Notes: a model not told the origin generated them from the letters alone. Numbered from the stretch's first letter, positions 38,247-47,641 are shown. The stretch is 64,000 nt of DNA from Serratia liquefaciens ATCC 27592 (GCF_000422085.1 NC_021741.1:3658001-3722000), one strand, 5' to 3'. Numbers and translations are program-made.

Positions 38247-38289
38247 TAAAAAACGGGGAGCGCCGCGTACGGCATTCCCCGTGGTTTTT
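38247..38289 (-). terminator. Terminator of the budAB operon
   Basis: On the minus strand, ACGGGGA ... TCCCCGT with an inner GCCG/CGGC pairing, followed by T6. It lies just after the budB stop. Confidence 0.8.
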
Positions 38290-38302
38290 ACGCCTGATGA
38301 AA

Positions 38303-39988
38303 TTAAATCATCTGGCTGAAGTTCATCTGCGCCATCAACTTGTAGTTGTCGGCGTAATCGACCGGAATGGCCACCACGACCGGCCCCTGGATTTCCATCG
38401 CCTTGCGTAACATGGGCCGCAGGTCATCCACCGACTGCACCGCAAACCCGACCGCCCCACACGCCTCGGCATAGGCTTTAAAATCGATAGGGCCGAATTC
38501 CACCCCGGATTTGCGGCGGTATTTGTTCACCTCCTGCATTTCCACCATGTTGTAGGCGTTATCCACCCAAATTACGTGCACGATGTTATTTTTCAGCCGC
38601 ACGGCGGTTTCCAGTTCCATGCTCGACTGCATAAAACCGCCGTCGCCGGAAATCGACACCACTTTGTCGCCCGGCCGCACCAGCGCCGCGCCGATGGCCC
38701 ACGGCAGCGCCACCCCCATGGTCTGCTGGCCGTTGGAAATCAGCAGTTGGCGCGCACGGAAGCTGTAAAGGTAACGCGCAATCCAAATGTGGAAACTGCC
38801 CATGTCCACACACAACGTCACGTCGTCGCTGACAATATCCTGCAGCTCTTTGACGATACGCAGCGGGTGGATTGGCATACCGCCGCGCCGTGCGGCACGT
38901 TCCGCCAGTTCGGTACGCTGGCGACCAAGATCGCTGAGGATCGATTCCACTTCAGCCGGCACGCTCACCACGCTGTTAAAGGCTTCGGTCATCATGTCGA
39001 GCGTGGCGCTGATATTGCCCACCAGCTCGACGTCCGGACGATAGCAGGTATCGATGTCCGCCGGCAGCACGTCGATATGCACCAGTTTCAATCGCCCCTG
39101 GCTGTTCCACATGCAGGGATCGTATTCGATCGGGCCATAGCCGACGCTGACCACCAAATCGGCTTTCTGCAGCAGCTGGTCGGCCGGTTGGTTGTTGAAC
39201 AAGCCGACGCGGCCGGCAAAGCGTGCAAAGTGATTAACGTCGATCACCCCTGCCGCCTGGTAGGTCCCCACTACCGGCATATGGGTGCGATGCAGCAGTT
39301 GGCGCACCGCCTCGCTGTTTTCCGGGCGGCTGGCTTGCAGCCCCAGCAACAACACCGGGCACTTCGCCTGTTGGATCAGCTTAACTGCGGCGCGAATATC
39401 CTCGGCAGCGGCGGCCCCCATTCGCGGCAACCGACACCCCGCCAGCACCGGGGCGCTGACTGGCTCATTGACGATGTCCATCGGCAGGCTGACAAAAGAC
39501 GCCCCCGGACGGCCGAATTCGGCGTGGCGGAAAGCGTTGGCAATCACTTCAGAAATCGCCGAACCGGCATGCACTTCGGCACAATACTTGGTCACCGGCC
39601 GAAACATACTGACGGTATCCATGCTCTGGTGGGTCTGTTTGAGGTTGTCGGCACGCTTCACCGCCCCGCCGAACGCCACGACCGCATCCCCTTCCGAGGT
39701 GGCGGTCGCCAACCCGGTGATCAAATTGGAACTGCCCGGCCCGGAGGTCACCAACGCCACCCCGGCCTTGCCGGTCAAACGCCCCACCGCCGCCGCCATA
39801 AACGCCGCGTTGGCCTCGTGGCGCACCACCACCGTTTCTATCGACGGCGCGTCTTCCAGCGAATCGAATACCCGGTCAATCTTGGCGCCCGGAATACCGA
39901 ATACGTGTTTAACCCCCTGCGCCTCCAGATTTTTCACCACCAAATCTGCGCCACATGCCCAGTTATTGTCTGTTTTTGCCTTGTTCAT
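38303..39988 (-). CDS. budB: Catabolic acetolactate synthase
   Basis: 561 aa ThDP enzyme of the AlsS/BudB type. The catalytic glutamate is in [21 protein letters not shown], the [14 protein letters not shown] motif near residue 90, and the ThDP site [23 protein letters not shown] near 440-470. Length and lack of a regulatory subunit gene indicate the FAD-independent catabolic form. It condenses two pyruvates to alpha-acetolactate in the cytosol. It lies 39 bp after budA, so one operon, ending at a strong hairpin. No budC (butanediol dehydrogenase) is attached. Confidence 0.95.
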   Translation of the reverse strand: MNKAKTDNNWACGADLVVKNLEAQGVKHVFGIPGAKIDRVFDSLEDAPSIETVVVRHEANAAFMAAAVGRLTGKAGVALVTSGPGSSNLITGLATATSEGDAVVAFGGAVKRADNLKQTHQSMDTVSMFRPVTKYCAEVHAGSAISEVIANAFRHAEFGRPGASFVSLPMDIVNEPVSAPVLAGCRLPRMGAAAAEDIRAAVKLIQQAKCPVLLLGLQASRPENSEAVRQLLHRTHMPVVGTYQAAGVIDVNHFARFAGRVGLFNNQPADQLLQKADLVVSVGYGPIEYDPCMWNSQGRLKLVHIDVLPADIDTCYRPDVELVGNISATLDMMTEAFNSVVSVPAEVESILSDLGRQRTELAERAARRGGMPIHPLRIVKELQDIVSDDVTLCVDMGSFHIWIARYLYSFRARQLLISNGQQTMGVALPWAIGAALVRPGDKVVSISGDGGFMQSSMELETAVRLKNNIVHVIWVDNAYNMVEMQEVNKYRRKSGVEFGPIDFKAYAEACGAVGFAVQSVDDLRPMLRKAMEIQGPVVVAIPVDYADNYKLMAQMNFSQMI

Positions 39989-40027
39989 GGAATACCTCCT
40001 GAAAATACACCCAGGACTGTCGCGGAA

Positions 40028-40807
40028 TTAACCCTCGGCAGAACGAATTGCGCTATCCAAATCCTCGGGACAGAGGTCGGCGCGCAGAAAATCCGCATCA
40101 TGCGGCAATTGAAGATTGAGACGGGTGATCACGCCAAATTGCAGGCGACCGTGGTCAAGTTGGTAATCCAGCACGTGACCGCCACCGTTGCGATCGTCGG
40201 TGACAAAGTGCTCGTGATAACCGGCCACGCCAACACCCTGCATATAATCAGGCGAACGGAAGCCAACCAGGGTGCCCTGACGTCGATGGAAGGCAAAGGT
40301 CGGCTGCTCTTCTATCGCCTCCAGCATCGGACGATAAGGCCGCTCCTGACGCGGCACGGTGCGGGTTTCCACATGGCTGAATTCACCGTCGACGCGCAGC
40401 GCGCAGAACAGGTTCGGCGAAGCCACCTGCTCATCGATGCACTGGTGCAACTGCGCCTTGGTGATCGGACTGTCGAAGTGTTGGGTAACGCTAGGTTGGA
40501 AAAAAGTGACAACGGCAAACGGGGTTTTCTGCTGCAAACTGGCCGGTCGTGCGCTGCCGTCGGCGCGCAACTGGTGAATTTCCTGGTCGAAAGCGATCAG
40601 TTCGCCGTCGAGGTGATTGAACGTTCCCAGGCCAAAGTTGCCGTGCTTGAGCAATTCGGCAATGGTGACCTCCCCTTCGTAAACGCCGCTGATCAGTGCG
40701 CTCATCAGCGAGATTTGATAGATCTCGCCCTCCCCAACGCTCAGCGACTGCCTGGCAAACCCTTGCGCCAAATGCTGCGCGCAGGAACACCCATGGTCTT
40801 CGTTCAT
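40028..40807 (-). CDS. budA: Alpha-acetolactate decarboxylase
   Basis: 259 aa, the same length as Klebsiella BudA. It has YQISLMSALISGVYEGEVTIAELL, FGLGTFNHLDGELIAFD and the metal-ligand region VAGYHEHFVTDDRNGGGHVLDY. It decarboxylates acetolactate to acetoin. The ATG at 40807 follows GGAGGAGT; the same frame stays open upstream to 40939, but that part runs through a terminator-like hairpin and is not family sequence. First gene of budAB, divergent from a LysR gene. Confidence 0.95.
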   Translation of the reverse strand: MNEDHGCSCAQHLAQGFARQSLSVGEGEIYQISLMSALISGVYEGEVTIAELLKHGNFGLGTFNHLDGELIAFDQEIHQLRADGSARPASLQQKTPFAVVTFFQPSVTQHFDSPITKAQLHQCIDEQVASPNLFCALRVDGEFSHVETRTVPRQERPYRPMLEAIEEQPTFAFHRRQGTLVGFRSPDYMQGVGVAGYHEHFVTDDRNGGGHVLDYQLDHGRLQFGVITRLNLQLPHDADFLRADLCPEDLDSAIRSAEG

Positions 40808-41244
40808 AACTACTCCTCCACCAGCGCGGAGTGAAATGCCCCGCGCGTTCAAAAATGCCCACCCGTAGGTGAACAAAGATGTCGCCGGCAACGCGTTCAG
40901 TTGGAACGATTCAGCCAACGGCGACAAAAAAACCGGCACGGCAGGCCGGTGATGCCCAATGTCAACAACGGTTTAGATTCACTAATCATTGTTGGTAAAC
41001 AGGGCATCAATTTGAACGGTTAATCTGGTGCTGAAGTCATCATCAATACCGCAGGCACACGGTGGAACCTGGGGGGAATTCTGTATTTAAAGTTCTAAAA
41101 ACCGCGAGTTTTATACATTTTCTCTCTGTGCGGTGGGGTTCACGGCATGTCATCGCTTTCCGTAAGCCCGAAAAAAGAGTAGCCGCATTGCGACGGACGG
41201 AGAACCTGGTATTCATAAGAAACGCTTTTGCATATAATGCAAAG
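40808..41244. other. budA/LysR divergent intergenic region
   Basis: 437 bp. It holds the leader hairpin above, a widely spaced CAACAA...TTGTTG dyad (40963-40994) that could be part of a LysR site, and AT-rich stretches. Promoters were not assigned with confidence. Confidence 0.5.
40928..40951 (-). terminator. Intrinsic-terminator-like hairpin in the budA leader
   Basis: On the minus strand, ACCGGC-CTGCCGT-GCCGGT followed by seven Ts, 121-144 bp upstream of the budA ATG. It is in the right orientation to stop transcripts coming from a promoter further upstream. Confidence 0.65.
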
Positions 41245-42147
41245 ATGAATGACGCCCGCTATGTTGAACATCTGCCGATATTTCTCGAGGTGGCCCTGTT
41301 GGGCAGCTTCTCCGCCGCCGCTCGCAAGCTGGGAATGGTGCCTTCTTCGCTGGTACGCCACATTGATGCGCTGGAAAACGCACTGGACGCCACGCTGTTT
41401 ATCCGCTCTACGCGGGGTTTGATGCTGACGGATGCGGGCGAAAGGCTGCAGGCGCGAGCAAGCACGCTGCTGACGGATATCACCGACATCCGTGCCGAAC
41501 TGGCTTCGTGGAACGATATGCCGCAAGGCACGCTGCGTATCAGCTGTCTGCCCACCTTCGGCAAAACCTATATCCTGCCACTGTTGCCGACGCTGGCCGA
41601 ACGCTATCCGCAACTGTTTGTCGACCTGGATTTGACCGAACGCCAAACCGATCCGACCCAGGAACTGTTGGATGCCGCCATTCGTATCGGCGAGCAAAAA
41701 GACAGCGGGCTGTACGCCAGCCGCATCGCGACCCAGCGCTGGGTGATGTGCGCCAGCCCTGATTATATCGCTCGTTACGGACAGCCGGCCGACCTCAATG
41801 CATTGCCGCAGCATCGACTGATTGCCCGCTACCATAAGCAACAACCGGCCTGCTGGGCGCAGATCCTCAGCGTTCCTCTGATGAGCCGCTGCAGCATGGT
41901 GCTGCGCTGTGACGACTTTACCGCTCAACGCCAGGCGGCGCTGCTGGGGTTGGGGCTCACCTTTTTGCCCAACTGGGTGGTTGGACCGGATATTCAGGCC
42001 GGCCGCTTGCTGCAGGTGTTGGAAGACCCGCGCCAGGAGCAACAGGGCATTTACCTGTTACGGCCGGTGGCGAAGGTATCCGCGCGGCTGAACCTGTTTA
42101 TTACCCTGCTAAAACAAAGCATCGGTCAGCCGCCGAGCTGGGAGTAA
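41245..42147 (+). CDS. LysR-family regulator divergent from budAB
   Basis: 300 aa. The N-terminal helix-turn-helix reads FLEVALLGSFSAAARKLGM...SSLVRHIDALENALDATLFIR; the C-terminal domain is the DmlR/CrgA-like type (LRISCLPTFGKTYILPLLP, AAIRIGEQKDSGLYASRI). It is not close in sequence to Klebsiella BudR/AlsR (MELRYLRYFVAVAREKHF-type), although it takes the same divergent position; Serratia SlaR beside slaAB is a possible equivalent. The frame opens 61 codons earlier, but 41245 fits the LysR start. It overlaps the eutC 3' end by 22 bp. Confidence 0.85.
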   Translation: MNDARYVEHLPIFLEVALLGSFSAAARKLGMVPSSLVRHIDALENALDATLFIRSTRGLMLTDAGERLQARASTLLTDITDIRAELASWNDMPQGTLRISCLPTFGKTYILPLLPTLAERYPQLFVDLDLTERQTDPTQELLDAAIRIGEQKDSGLYASRIATQRWVMCASPDYIARYGQPADLNALPQHRLIARYHKQQPACWAQILSVPLMSRCSMVLRCDDFTAQRQAALLGLGLTFLPNWVVGPDIQAGRLLQVLEDPRQEQQGIYLLRPVAKVSARLNLFITLLKQSIGQPPSWE

Positions 42148-42917
42148 CGCGGGGAAACCTGTCCCTGCAGCGCCGGGTTGTCGCTTTCATCTTTCAGCTC
42201 CACCCCGGTCAGCCGACGCTGGAAAGCCTGCTCCAGCAGCCAGGCCAGTTTGAACGCCGCCTGCGGATAATCCAGCCCTTCCGGACGCACGTTGGAGATG
42301 CAGTTGCGCTCCGACTCACGCCGCCGGGTGTTCGGCCCCCAGGTAAGGTAGATACCAAGGCTGTCCGGCGACGATAAGCCCGGCCGCTCGCCGATCAACA
42401 TCGCCACCGCTCTGGCCTGCAAACACTCGCCGATATCATCCCCCAGCGCGACCCGCGATTGGTGTGCCAATACCACAGGGGCGACCGAAAGCCCCAGTCC
42501 ATCGAGATAAGGTCGCAGCGCCTGCAGCAACGGTAGCGCCTGACGGTGCACCGCCTTGGAGGATAAACCGTCCGCCACCACCAGCAGCAGATCGGCCGGT
42601 TTTTCCGGCAGGCCCAGCAGCAGGCTGCGGCTGTCAGGAGCCAAACGCCGCCCGAGGTCCGGCCGACGGAGATAGGCGGTGCGATCGGCGGCCTGACTGT
42701 GCACCGTCAGGGTTTGCCAACCTTGCTCCTGCAATGTCCCGGCCAGCGTGTCGCTATCAAACGGCTGATGTACCGCATCACGCGCCTGCGCATGCGCCAG
42801 ACCGAATTTAAGCAACTCCGCCGTAGGCAGGCTGGAGCCGGTACGCCCCAATGCAATGCGCGCATCGGTAAAGGCGCGCAGCGCGTCCCAACGGTTAACG
42901 TGCACCGGTTTGCTCAT
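42126..42917 (-). CDS. eutC: Ethanolamine ammonia-lyase, small subunit
   Basis: 263 aa (E. coli EutC 295, with a longer N-terminus). It has RIALGRTGSSLPTAELLKFGLAHAQARDAVHQP and DDIGECLQARAVAMLIGERPGLSSPDSLGIYLTW, the adenosylcobalamin-binding region. With EutB it splits ethanolamine into acetaldehyde and ammonia. It starts inside the eutB stop (ATGA). It lacks the E. coli N-terminal extension that targets the enzyme to the microcompartment, fitting the absence of eut shell genes here. Confidence 0.93.
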   Translation of the reverse strand: MSKPVHVNRWDALRAFTDARIALGRTGSSLPTAELLKFGLAHAQARDAVHQPFDSDTLAGTLQEQGWQTLTVHSQAADRTAYLRRPDLGRRLAPDSRSLLLGLPEKPADLLLVVADGLSSKAVHRQALPLLQALRPYLDGLGLSVAPVVLAHQSRVALGDDIGECLQARAVAMLIGERPGLSSPDSLGIYLTWGPNTRRRESERNCISNVRPEGLDYPQAAFKLAWLLEQAFQRRLTGVELKDESDNPALQGQVSPRYSQLGG

Positions 42918-44299
42918 CGTCTCTCTCCCTGCAGGGCCAGTAGCAAAGGGTGATTGGCGGCGGTATCGCGCAGTTGACCCCGTTCATCGGTAATCTGCAT
43001 TTTAGTCAGCCAGTCGGCAAACTCCGGTGCGTGCTTCAACCCCAGCAGCTCGCGGATATAGAGCGCGTCGTGGAATGAGGTGCTTTGATAATTGAGCATG
43101 ATGTCGTCGGCACCCGGCACGCCAATCAGGAAAGTCAGCCCGGCGGTGGCCAACAGCGTCAGCAGCGTGTCCATGTCGTCCTGATCCGCCTCCGCGTGAT
43201 TGGTGTAGCACACGTCGCACCCTAGTGGCAGACCAAGTAGCTTGCCGCAAAAATGATCCTCCAAGCCGGCGCGGATAATTTGTTTACCATCGTACAGATA
43301 TTCCGGGCCGATAAAGCCGACCACGGTGTTGATCAACAACGGGGAGAAATGACGCGCCACCGCATAGGCCCGCGCTTCGCAGGTTTGCTGATCGACGCCA
43401 TGATGTGCGTTGGACGACAAACAGCTGCCCTGCCCGGTTTCGAAATACATCACGTTATTGCCCAAGGTGCCGCGGTTAAGGCTCAGTGCCGCCTGCTGCG
43501 CTTCCGCCAGCAGCGCCAGATTGATGCCGAACCCCTGATTGGCCGCTTCGGTACCCGCGATCGACTGGAACACCAAATCCACAGGGACGCCACGCTCCAT
43601 CAACCGTAGCGTATTGGTCACATGGGTCAGCACGCAGGATTGCGTCGGAATGGCGAAGCGCTGGATCACGTCGTCCAGCATGTAGTTGAGCTTTTCCAGC
43701 AGCGGCAGGCTGTCGCTGGCCGGATTGATGCCGACGACCGCATCCCCGCAACCATACAACAGGCCGTCGAGCATGCTGGCGGCGATGCCCTGCAGACTGT
43801 CGGTAGGATGATTTGGTTGCAACCGCACGCTGAGTCGCCCCGGCAGGCCGAGGGTATTGCGAAAACGCGTGATGACCCGGCACTTCTTCGCCACCAGGAT
43901 CAGATCCTGATTGCGCATCAATTTACTCACTGCCGCCGCCATTTCCGGCGTAATGCCTGCAGTTACCCGTGCCAACATCGCGCTGTCCGCCTGCTCGCTC
44001 AAGAGCCAATCGCGGAAATCCCCCACCGTCAGGTGCGATATCGGCGCAAAGGCCAACGCATCGTGGCTATCGACAATCAGCCGTGTGACCTCGTCATGTT
44101 CATAAGGCACCAGCAGTTGCTGAAGAAAGGTTTTCAGCGGCACATCCGCCAACGCGATGCGCGCCGCCATGCGTTCTTCTGCGCTGTCCGCCGCCACCTC
44201 CGCCAGATAATCGCCGGAACGTGCCGGCGATGCCTTGGCCAGCAACTGGCGTAAATCGTTGAAACGGTAGCTGCGCCGGCTAAGCGTGGCCTGATACAT
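42914..44299 (-). CDS. eutB: Ethanolamine ammonia-lyase, large subunit
   Basis: 461 aa (E. coli EutB 453). Active-site barrel motifs are visible: SVRLQPNHPTDSLQGIAAS, GCGDAVVGINPASDS, NTVVGFIGPEYLYDGKQIIRAGLEDHF and the cysteine pair region GCDVCYTNHAEADQDD. The start at 44299 (MYQATLSRRSYRFNDL) fits; 18 upstream codons are rejected. It forms eutBC only: no eutA reactivase, permease, eutR or shell genes appear in the window, so ethanolamine uptake and enzyme repair must be supplied elsewhere. Confidence 0.94.
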   Translation of the reverse strand: MYQATLSRRSYRFNDLRQLLAKASPARSGDYLAEVAADSAEERMAARIALADVPLKTFLQQLLVPYEHDEVTRLIVDSHDALAFAPISHLTVGDFRDWLLSEQADSAMLARVTAGITPEMAAAVSKLMRNQDLILVAKKCRVITRFRNTLGLPGRLSVRLQPNHPTDSLQGIAASMLDGLLYGCGDAVVGINPASDSLPLLEKLNYMLDDVIQRFAIPTQSCVLTHVTNTLRLMERGVPVDLVFQSIAGTEAANQGFGINLALLAEAQQAALSLNRGTLGNNVMYFETGQGSCLSSNAHHGVDQQTCEARAYAVARHFSPLLINTVVGFIGPEYLYDGKQIIRAGLEDHFCGKLLGLPLGCDVCYTNHAEADQDDMDTLLTLLATAGLTFLIGVPGADDIMLNYQSTSFHDALYIRELLGLKHAPEFADWLTKMQITDERGQLRDTAANHPLLLALQGERR

Positions 44300-44511
44300 A
44301 GCGCCCCCTGTTTTGCCCTGAATGGTCGGTGGAAGTTGCAAACCCTGTACCAAGTGTAGTCAGTGGGCGTGTGAAATTATTTTTTGCCGGAAATCAGCCT
44401 ATTGTCCCCATATCTCGGGCTATCCACGCTGCAGTGGCGTGCACTAAAATCATGCACGGCATTCCGCCTGCGGTCGCTTCGGGTTACAGTAGCCGCAACT
44501 AAGGAGCGGTA

Positions 44512-45060
44512 ATGAGTCTGCAGCAGAAAATTATCCAATGGTTACAACAAGATAACGAAAGAATGATGACATTGCGCACCGCGCGACGACTCGGGCTGAA
44601 TGACTGGTGCCTGGGGGCCGGTTTTGTGCGCAATCTGGTGTGGGATCAGCGCCACGGTTACGCTACGCCAACGCCGCTCAACGACATCGACGTGATCCAT
44701 TTCGACCCACAGCGCCCGGAAGCGGAACGTGACCACATGCTGGAAACGCGGCTGCAAGAGTGGCTGCCACAGCCCTGGTCGGTGAAAAACCAGGCGCGTA
44801 TGCATTTGCGTAGCGGTCGGGCTCCTTATCGCAATAGCGAAGACGCCATCAGCTTTTGGACCGAGGTGGAAACGGCCGTGGGCGCACGCCTGAATGCAGA
44901 TGACAGCATTACGCTGGTCGCGCCGTTCGGTCTCGAGGGGCTGTTTGCCGACACTATTACCTTCAATGCCAAAAACGGCGACCTCGATGCCTATGAACAG
45001 CGGGTTGTCGGCAAGGGCTGGTTACAACGCTGGCCGCGCCTGCGGCAAATTCGCGGGTAA
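44512..45060 (+). CDS. DUF925-type nucleotidyltransferase-like protein
   Basis: 182 aa. The sequence WCLGAGFVRNLVWDQ followed by TPLNDIDVIHFD is typical of the NTP_transf_6 (DUF925) family, with a nucleotidyltransferase-like G-x-V-R-N...D-I-D-V core; WSVKNQARMH and ISFWTEVETAVGARL follow. Family members have no firm substrate. GGAGCGGTA precedes the ATG. It is divergent from eutB; the next gene follows after 59 bp but has its own sigma-28 promoter. Confidence 0.85.
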   Translation: MSLQQKIIQWLQQDNERMMTLRTARRLGLNDWCLGAGFVRNLVWDQRHGYATPTPLNDIDVIHFDPQRPEAERDHMLETRLQEWLPQPWSVKNQARMHLRSGRAPYRNSEDAISFWTEVETAVGARLNADDSITLVAPFGLEGLFADTITFNAKNGDLDAYEQRVVGKGWLQRWPRLRQIRG

Positions 45061-45084
45061 AGTTTTTCCCCACGCTGCCGATAC
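45058..45084 (+). promoter_or_regulatory. Sigma-28 (FliA) promoter of the flxA-like gene
   Basis: TAAAGTTT, an 11-bp spacer, then GCCGATAC: 15 of 16 positions match the FliA consensus TAAAGTTT-N11-GCCGATAA at exact spacing. The -35 element overlaps the stop codon of the upstream gene. Start expected near 45092, 28 bp before the ATG. Confidence 0.88.
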
Positions 45085-45119
45085 CCTGAGTAGCCATATC
45101 AAGACTCAGGGAGAGCATT

Positions 45120-45596
45120 ATGTCGACCAGCATCACCATGATTGTTCCGGTGAAAAATACCGTACCCGGCGTCAGCAACGTTTTTAGCGCCCCCGGTAAT
45201 ACAGGCCAGGTGCTGATGGCCAAGCCGGTACATCAGCAACCTGAAGGCGACAAGTCTAATGAAACCAAAGCGGCGGGCGGTAGCGACCGGGTTAGCGTTT
45301 CCGACAGCAGCGCTTCAGCGCGCATCAAAGTGCTGAACAAACAGATTCAGGCTCTGCAGCAAAAACTGGTAGATCTGAAAGATTCAGACAGCGATCCCAA
45401 AGAGATCGAAAAACAGAAACAGCTGATCCAGGCGCAGATCAAGATGCTGCAGGCCGAGATCGCGCGGATTCAAAAAGAAGAGATGGAAAAACAGCAGGCC
45501 GAGCAGATGGCCAAGGCCAATGAGAGCATTGTCCCTGCCAAGGGCGATGGCATCAACCGCCCGACGGCGGCCAACGCCGTGGACGTGTATATCTGA
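45120..45596 (+). CDS. FlxA-like protein
   Basis: 158 aa. An N-terminal half of low complexity (VPVKNTVPGVSN..., then a S-rich stretch SVSDSSASARIKVL) precedes a predicted coiled coil over about residues 62-130, with KQIQALQQKLVDLKDSD and KQKQLIQAQIKMLQAEIARIQKEE, matching the FlxA-like family. E. coli flxA is a FliA-dependent flagellar-regulon gene of unknown role. The strong FliA site upstream gives independent support. GGGAGA precedes the ATG. Its stop is one base from that of yfeR (convergent). Confidence 0.88.
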   Translation: MSTSITMIVPVKNTVPGVSNVFSAPGNTGQVLMAKPVHQQPEGDKSNETKAAGGSDRVSVSDSSASARIKVLNKQIQALQQKLVDLKDSDSDPKEIEKQKQLIQAQIKMLQAEIARIQKEEMEKQQAEQMAKANESIVPAKGDGINRPTAANAVDVYI

Positions 45597-45597
45597 C

Positions 45598-46518
45598 TCA
45601 GTAGTCCGCCTGTTGTCGGCGTTGCTGCTGCAACAATGCCGCCTGCTGGCCAACCACTTGCCAGATGGCTTCCGCCGCGGGTGTCAGCGAACGGTTTTTA
45701 CGCCGCACCAGCATCAGCGCGCGGTTGATTTCCGGCAGCAGCCGACGCACCTTTAATTGCCCCCCTTCCGGCAGCGGTAACGCCAGCGCAGGAAAAATAC
45801 TGATGCCGATACCTGCCGCCACCATCGGGAACAACGTTGCCGGGTGGCCTATCTCTTGTACCACCTGCGCTTCCACGCCTTGCTGACGCAACGCGCTGTC
45901 AATCAGCGGCCGGCTACCGGACGCATAGTCCTGCAATACCAGACGACTGCCGTTCAGCGCCGACCAGTGCACCTCGGCCAGCCCGGCGAAGGGGTGATCG
46001 TTACGGCACAGCAGCAGGAAGGGTTCGTGCAGGATGGGTTCGCAGTCCAGATCCACCGCCTGGACCGGATCCACCACGATGCCAAAATCCACTTCGGCGT
46101 TGCGAATGCTGTGCAGGACCTGTTGCTGCGCCTGATCGCGCAGCATAATGCGAATATCCGGATACTGCTTTTCCCCTGCCGCAATGCACTGCGGCATCAG
46201 GTGTGCGGAGATGGTTTGGCTGGACGCCACCCGTACCGTACCGCTGCGCTGCACGCCGAAGCTGCGCGCATCCAGCAATGACGACTGCAGCTCATCCAGC
46301 AAGCGCTCAACGCGGTTGGCCAGCCGCTGCCCGGCGTCGGTCAGCACCACTTCGCGAGTGGTGCGATCGAGCAGGCGAACGCCGACCTCCGCTTCCAGCT
46401 CTTTCACGCTGTGGCTGACCGCCGACTGCGTCAGACCAATGGCCTCACCGGCCCGGCTGAAACTGCGGTGGCGGGCAATGGCGACAAACACCTTGAGCTG
46501 CTTAATAGAGTAATTCAT
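45598..46518 (-). CDS. yfeR: LysR-family regulator YfeR
   Basis: 306 aa. The N-terminal winged helix-turn-helix reads [41 protein letters not shown]; a typical substrate-binding domain follows ([17 protein letters not shown]). In E. coli yfeR is divergent from yfeH beside ypeB-ligA, exactly as here. It is reported to respond to osmolarity and to control yfeH, so a similar pair is expected. A TTCAT/ATGAA dyad stands just before its start. Confidence 0.88.
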   Translation of the reverse strand: MNYSIKQLKVFVAIARHRSFSRAGEAIGLTQSAVSHSVKELEAEVGVRLLDRTTREVVLTDAGQRLANRVERLLDELQSSLLDARSFGVQRSGTVRVASSQTISAHLMPQCIAAGEKQYPDIRIMLRDQAQQQVLHSIRNAEVDFGIVVDPVQAVDLDCEPILHEPFLLLCRNDHPFAGLAEVHWSALNGSRLVLQDYASGSRPLIDSALRQQGVEAQVVQEIGHPATLFPMVAAGIGISIFPALALPLPEGGQLKVRRLLPEINRALMLVRRKNRSLTPAAEAIWQVVGQQAALLQQQRRQQADY

Positions 46519-46525
46519 GTTTTTT

Positions 46526-46539
46526 ATTCATAAATGAAT
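46526..46539. promoter_or_regulatory. Dyad operator candidate between yfeR and yfeH
   Basis: ATTCAT-AA-ATGAAT, a perfect 6-2-6 inverted repeat, 8 bp before the yfeR ATG; typical of LysR self-regulatory sites. An AT-rich stretch continues to yfeH. Confidence 0.6.
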
Positions 46540-46614
46540 TAAATAAATCAATTTAATTATTATATCCCGCCGCGCGACAATGGGCGCATTGATTTTTCAT
46601 CCGAGTACGCCGCC

Positions 46615-47607
46615 ATGAGATTCTTGCCCGATCGCTTTACCCTGACGTTGATCGCCACCGTGCTGCTGGCTTCGTTCCTGCCTGCGCGCGGCGAGTTCGT
46701 CGGCTGGCTGAACGCACTGACCATCGCCGCCATCGCCCTGCTGTTCTTTATGCACGGCGCCAAGCTGTCGCGCGAAGCCATTCTGGCCGGCAGCAATAAC
46801 TGGCGGCTGCATCTGTGGGTGATGTTCAGCACCTTCATTATTTTCCCGGCGCTGGGCGTGCTGTTTAAATGGTGGTCGCCGGTCAACGTCAGCCCCGAGC
46901 TGTATTCCGGCTTTATTTATCTGTGCATTCTGCCCGCCACCGTGCAATCGGCCATCGCCTTTACTTCGCTGGCAGGCGGCAACGTGGCGGCGGCGGTATG
47001 CAGCGCTTCAGCGTCAAGCCTGTTGGGGATTTTCGTTTCGCCGCTGCTGGTGGGGCTGCTGATGAACGTTCACGGTGAAACCGGCAGCCTGCAGCAGGTG
47101 GGTTCCATCGTCCTGCAGCTGTTAGTGCCCTTTGTGGCCGGTCACCTGTCGCGCCCGCTGATTGGTAAATGGATTGAACGCAACCGCAAGCTGATTGGCA
47201 AGACCGATCAGACCTCGATCCTGTTGGTGGTTTACGCGGCCTTCAGCGAAGCCGTCACCCACGGTATCTGGCATCAGGTCGGGTTGGGTTCGCTGGTGTT
47301 TATCATCGTCGCCAGCCTGGTGCTGCTGACGATCGTGCTGGTGGTGAACACTTACATGGCGCGCTGGCTGGGCTTTAGTAAAGCCGATGAGATCACCATC
47401 GTGTTCTGCGGTTCGAAGAAAAGCCTGGCGAACGGTATCCCGATGGCTAATATCCTGTTCCCGGCCGCTACCGTGGGGATTATGGTGCTGCCGCTGATGG
47501 TGTTCCACCAGGTACAGCTGATGACCTGCGCCGTGCTGGCGCGGCGCTATCAAAAGAAACAGCAGGAAAAACAGGCGGTGCCAAACGCCGAAACGGCGCG
47601 GGGATAA
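46615..47607 (+). CDS. yfeH: Bile acid:sodium symporter-family transporter YfeH
   Basis: 330 aa, about 10 membrane segments of the BASS/SBF-like 7 type. It has GAKLSREAIL near residue 50, PATVQSAIAFTSLAGGNVAAAVCSA near residue 110, and FCGSKKSLANGIPMANILFP near residue 265, which are conserved in this branch. The substrate is unknown. Divergent from yfeR and followed by ypeB-ligA as in E. coli. Confidence 0.88.
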   Translation: MRFLPDRFTLTLIATVLLASFLPARGEFVGWLNALTIAAIALLFFMHGAKLSREAILAGSNNWRLHLWVMFSTFIIFPALGVLFKWWSPVNVSPELYSGFIYLCILPATVQSAIAFTSLAGGNVAAAVCSASASSLLGIFVSPLLVGLLMNVHGETGSLQQVGSIVLQLLVPFVAGHLSRPLIGKWIERNRKLIGKTDQTSILLVVYAAFSEAVTHGIWHQVGLGSLVFIIVASLVLLTIVLVVNTYMARWLGFSKADEITIVFCGSKKSLANGIPMANILFPAATVGIMVLPLMVFHQVQLMTCAVLARRYQKKQQEKQAVPNAETARG

Positions 47608-47641
47608 TCAAACGGGCGCGACGATTGCCGCGCCCGGCTAC

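Noticed and set aside
38576..40834. A 752-codon open frame on the plus strand opposite budB and budA
   Set aside because: It is a GC-rich shadow frame of two well-identified genes; it has no recognisable domain and a His/Arg/Gln-rich composition.
40808..40939. In-frame upstream extension of budA
   Set aside because: It has no family resemblance and passes through a terminator-like hairpin; BudA from 40807 has the exact family length.
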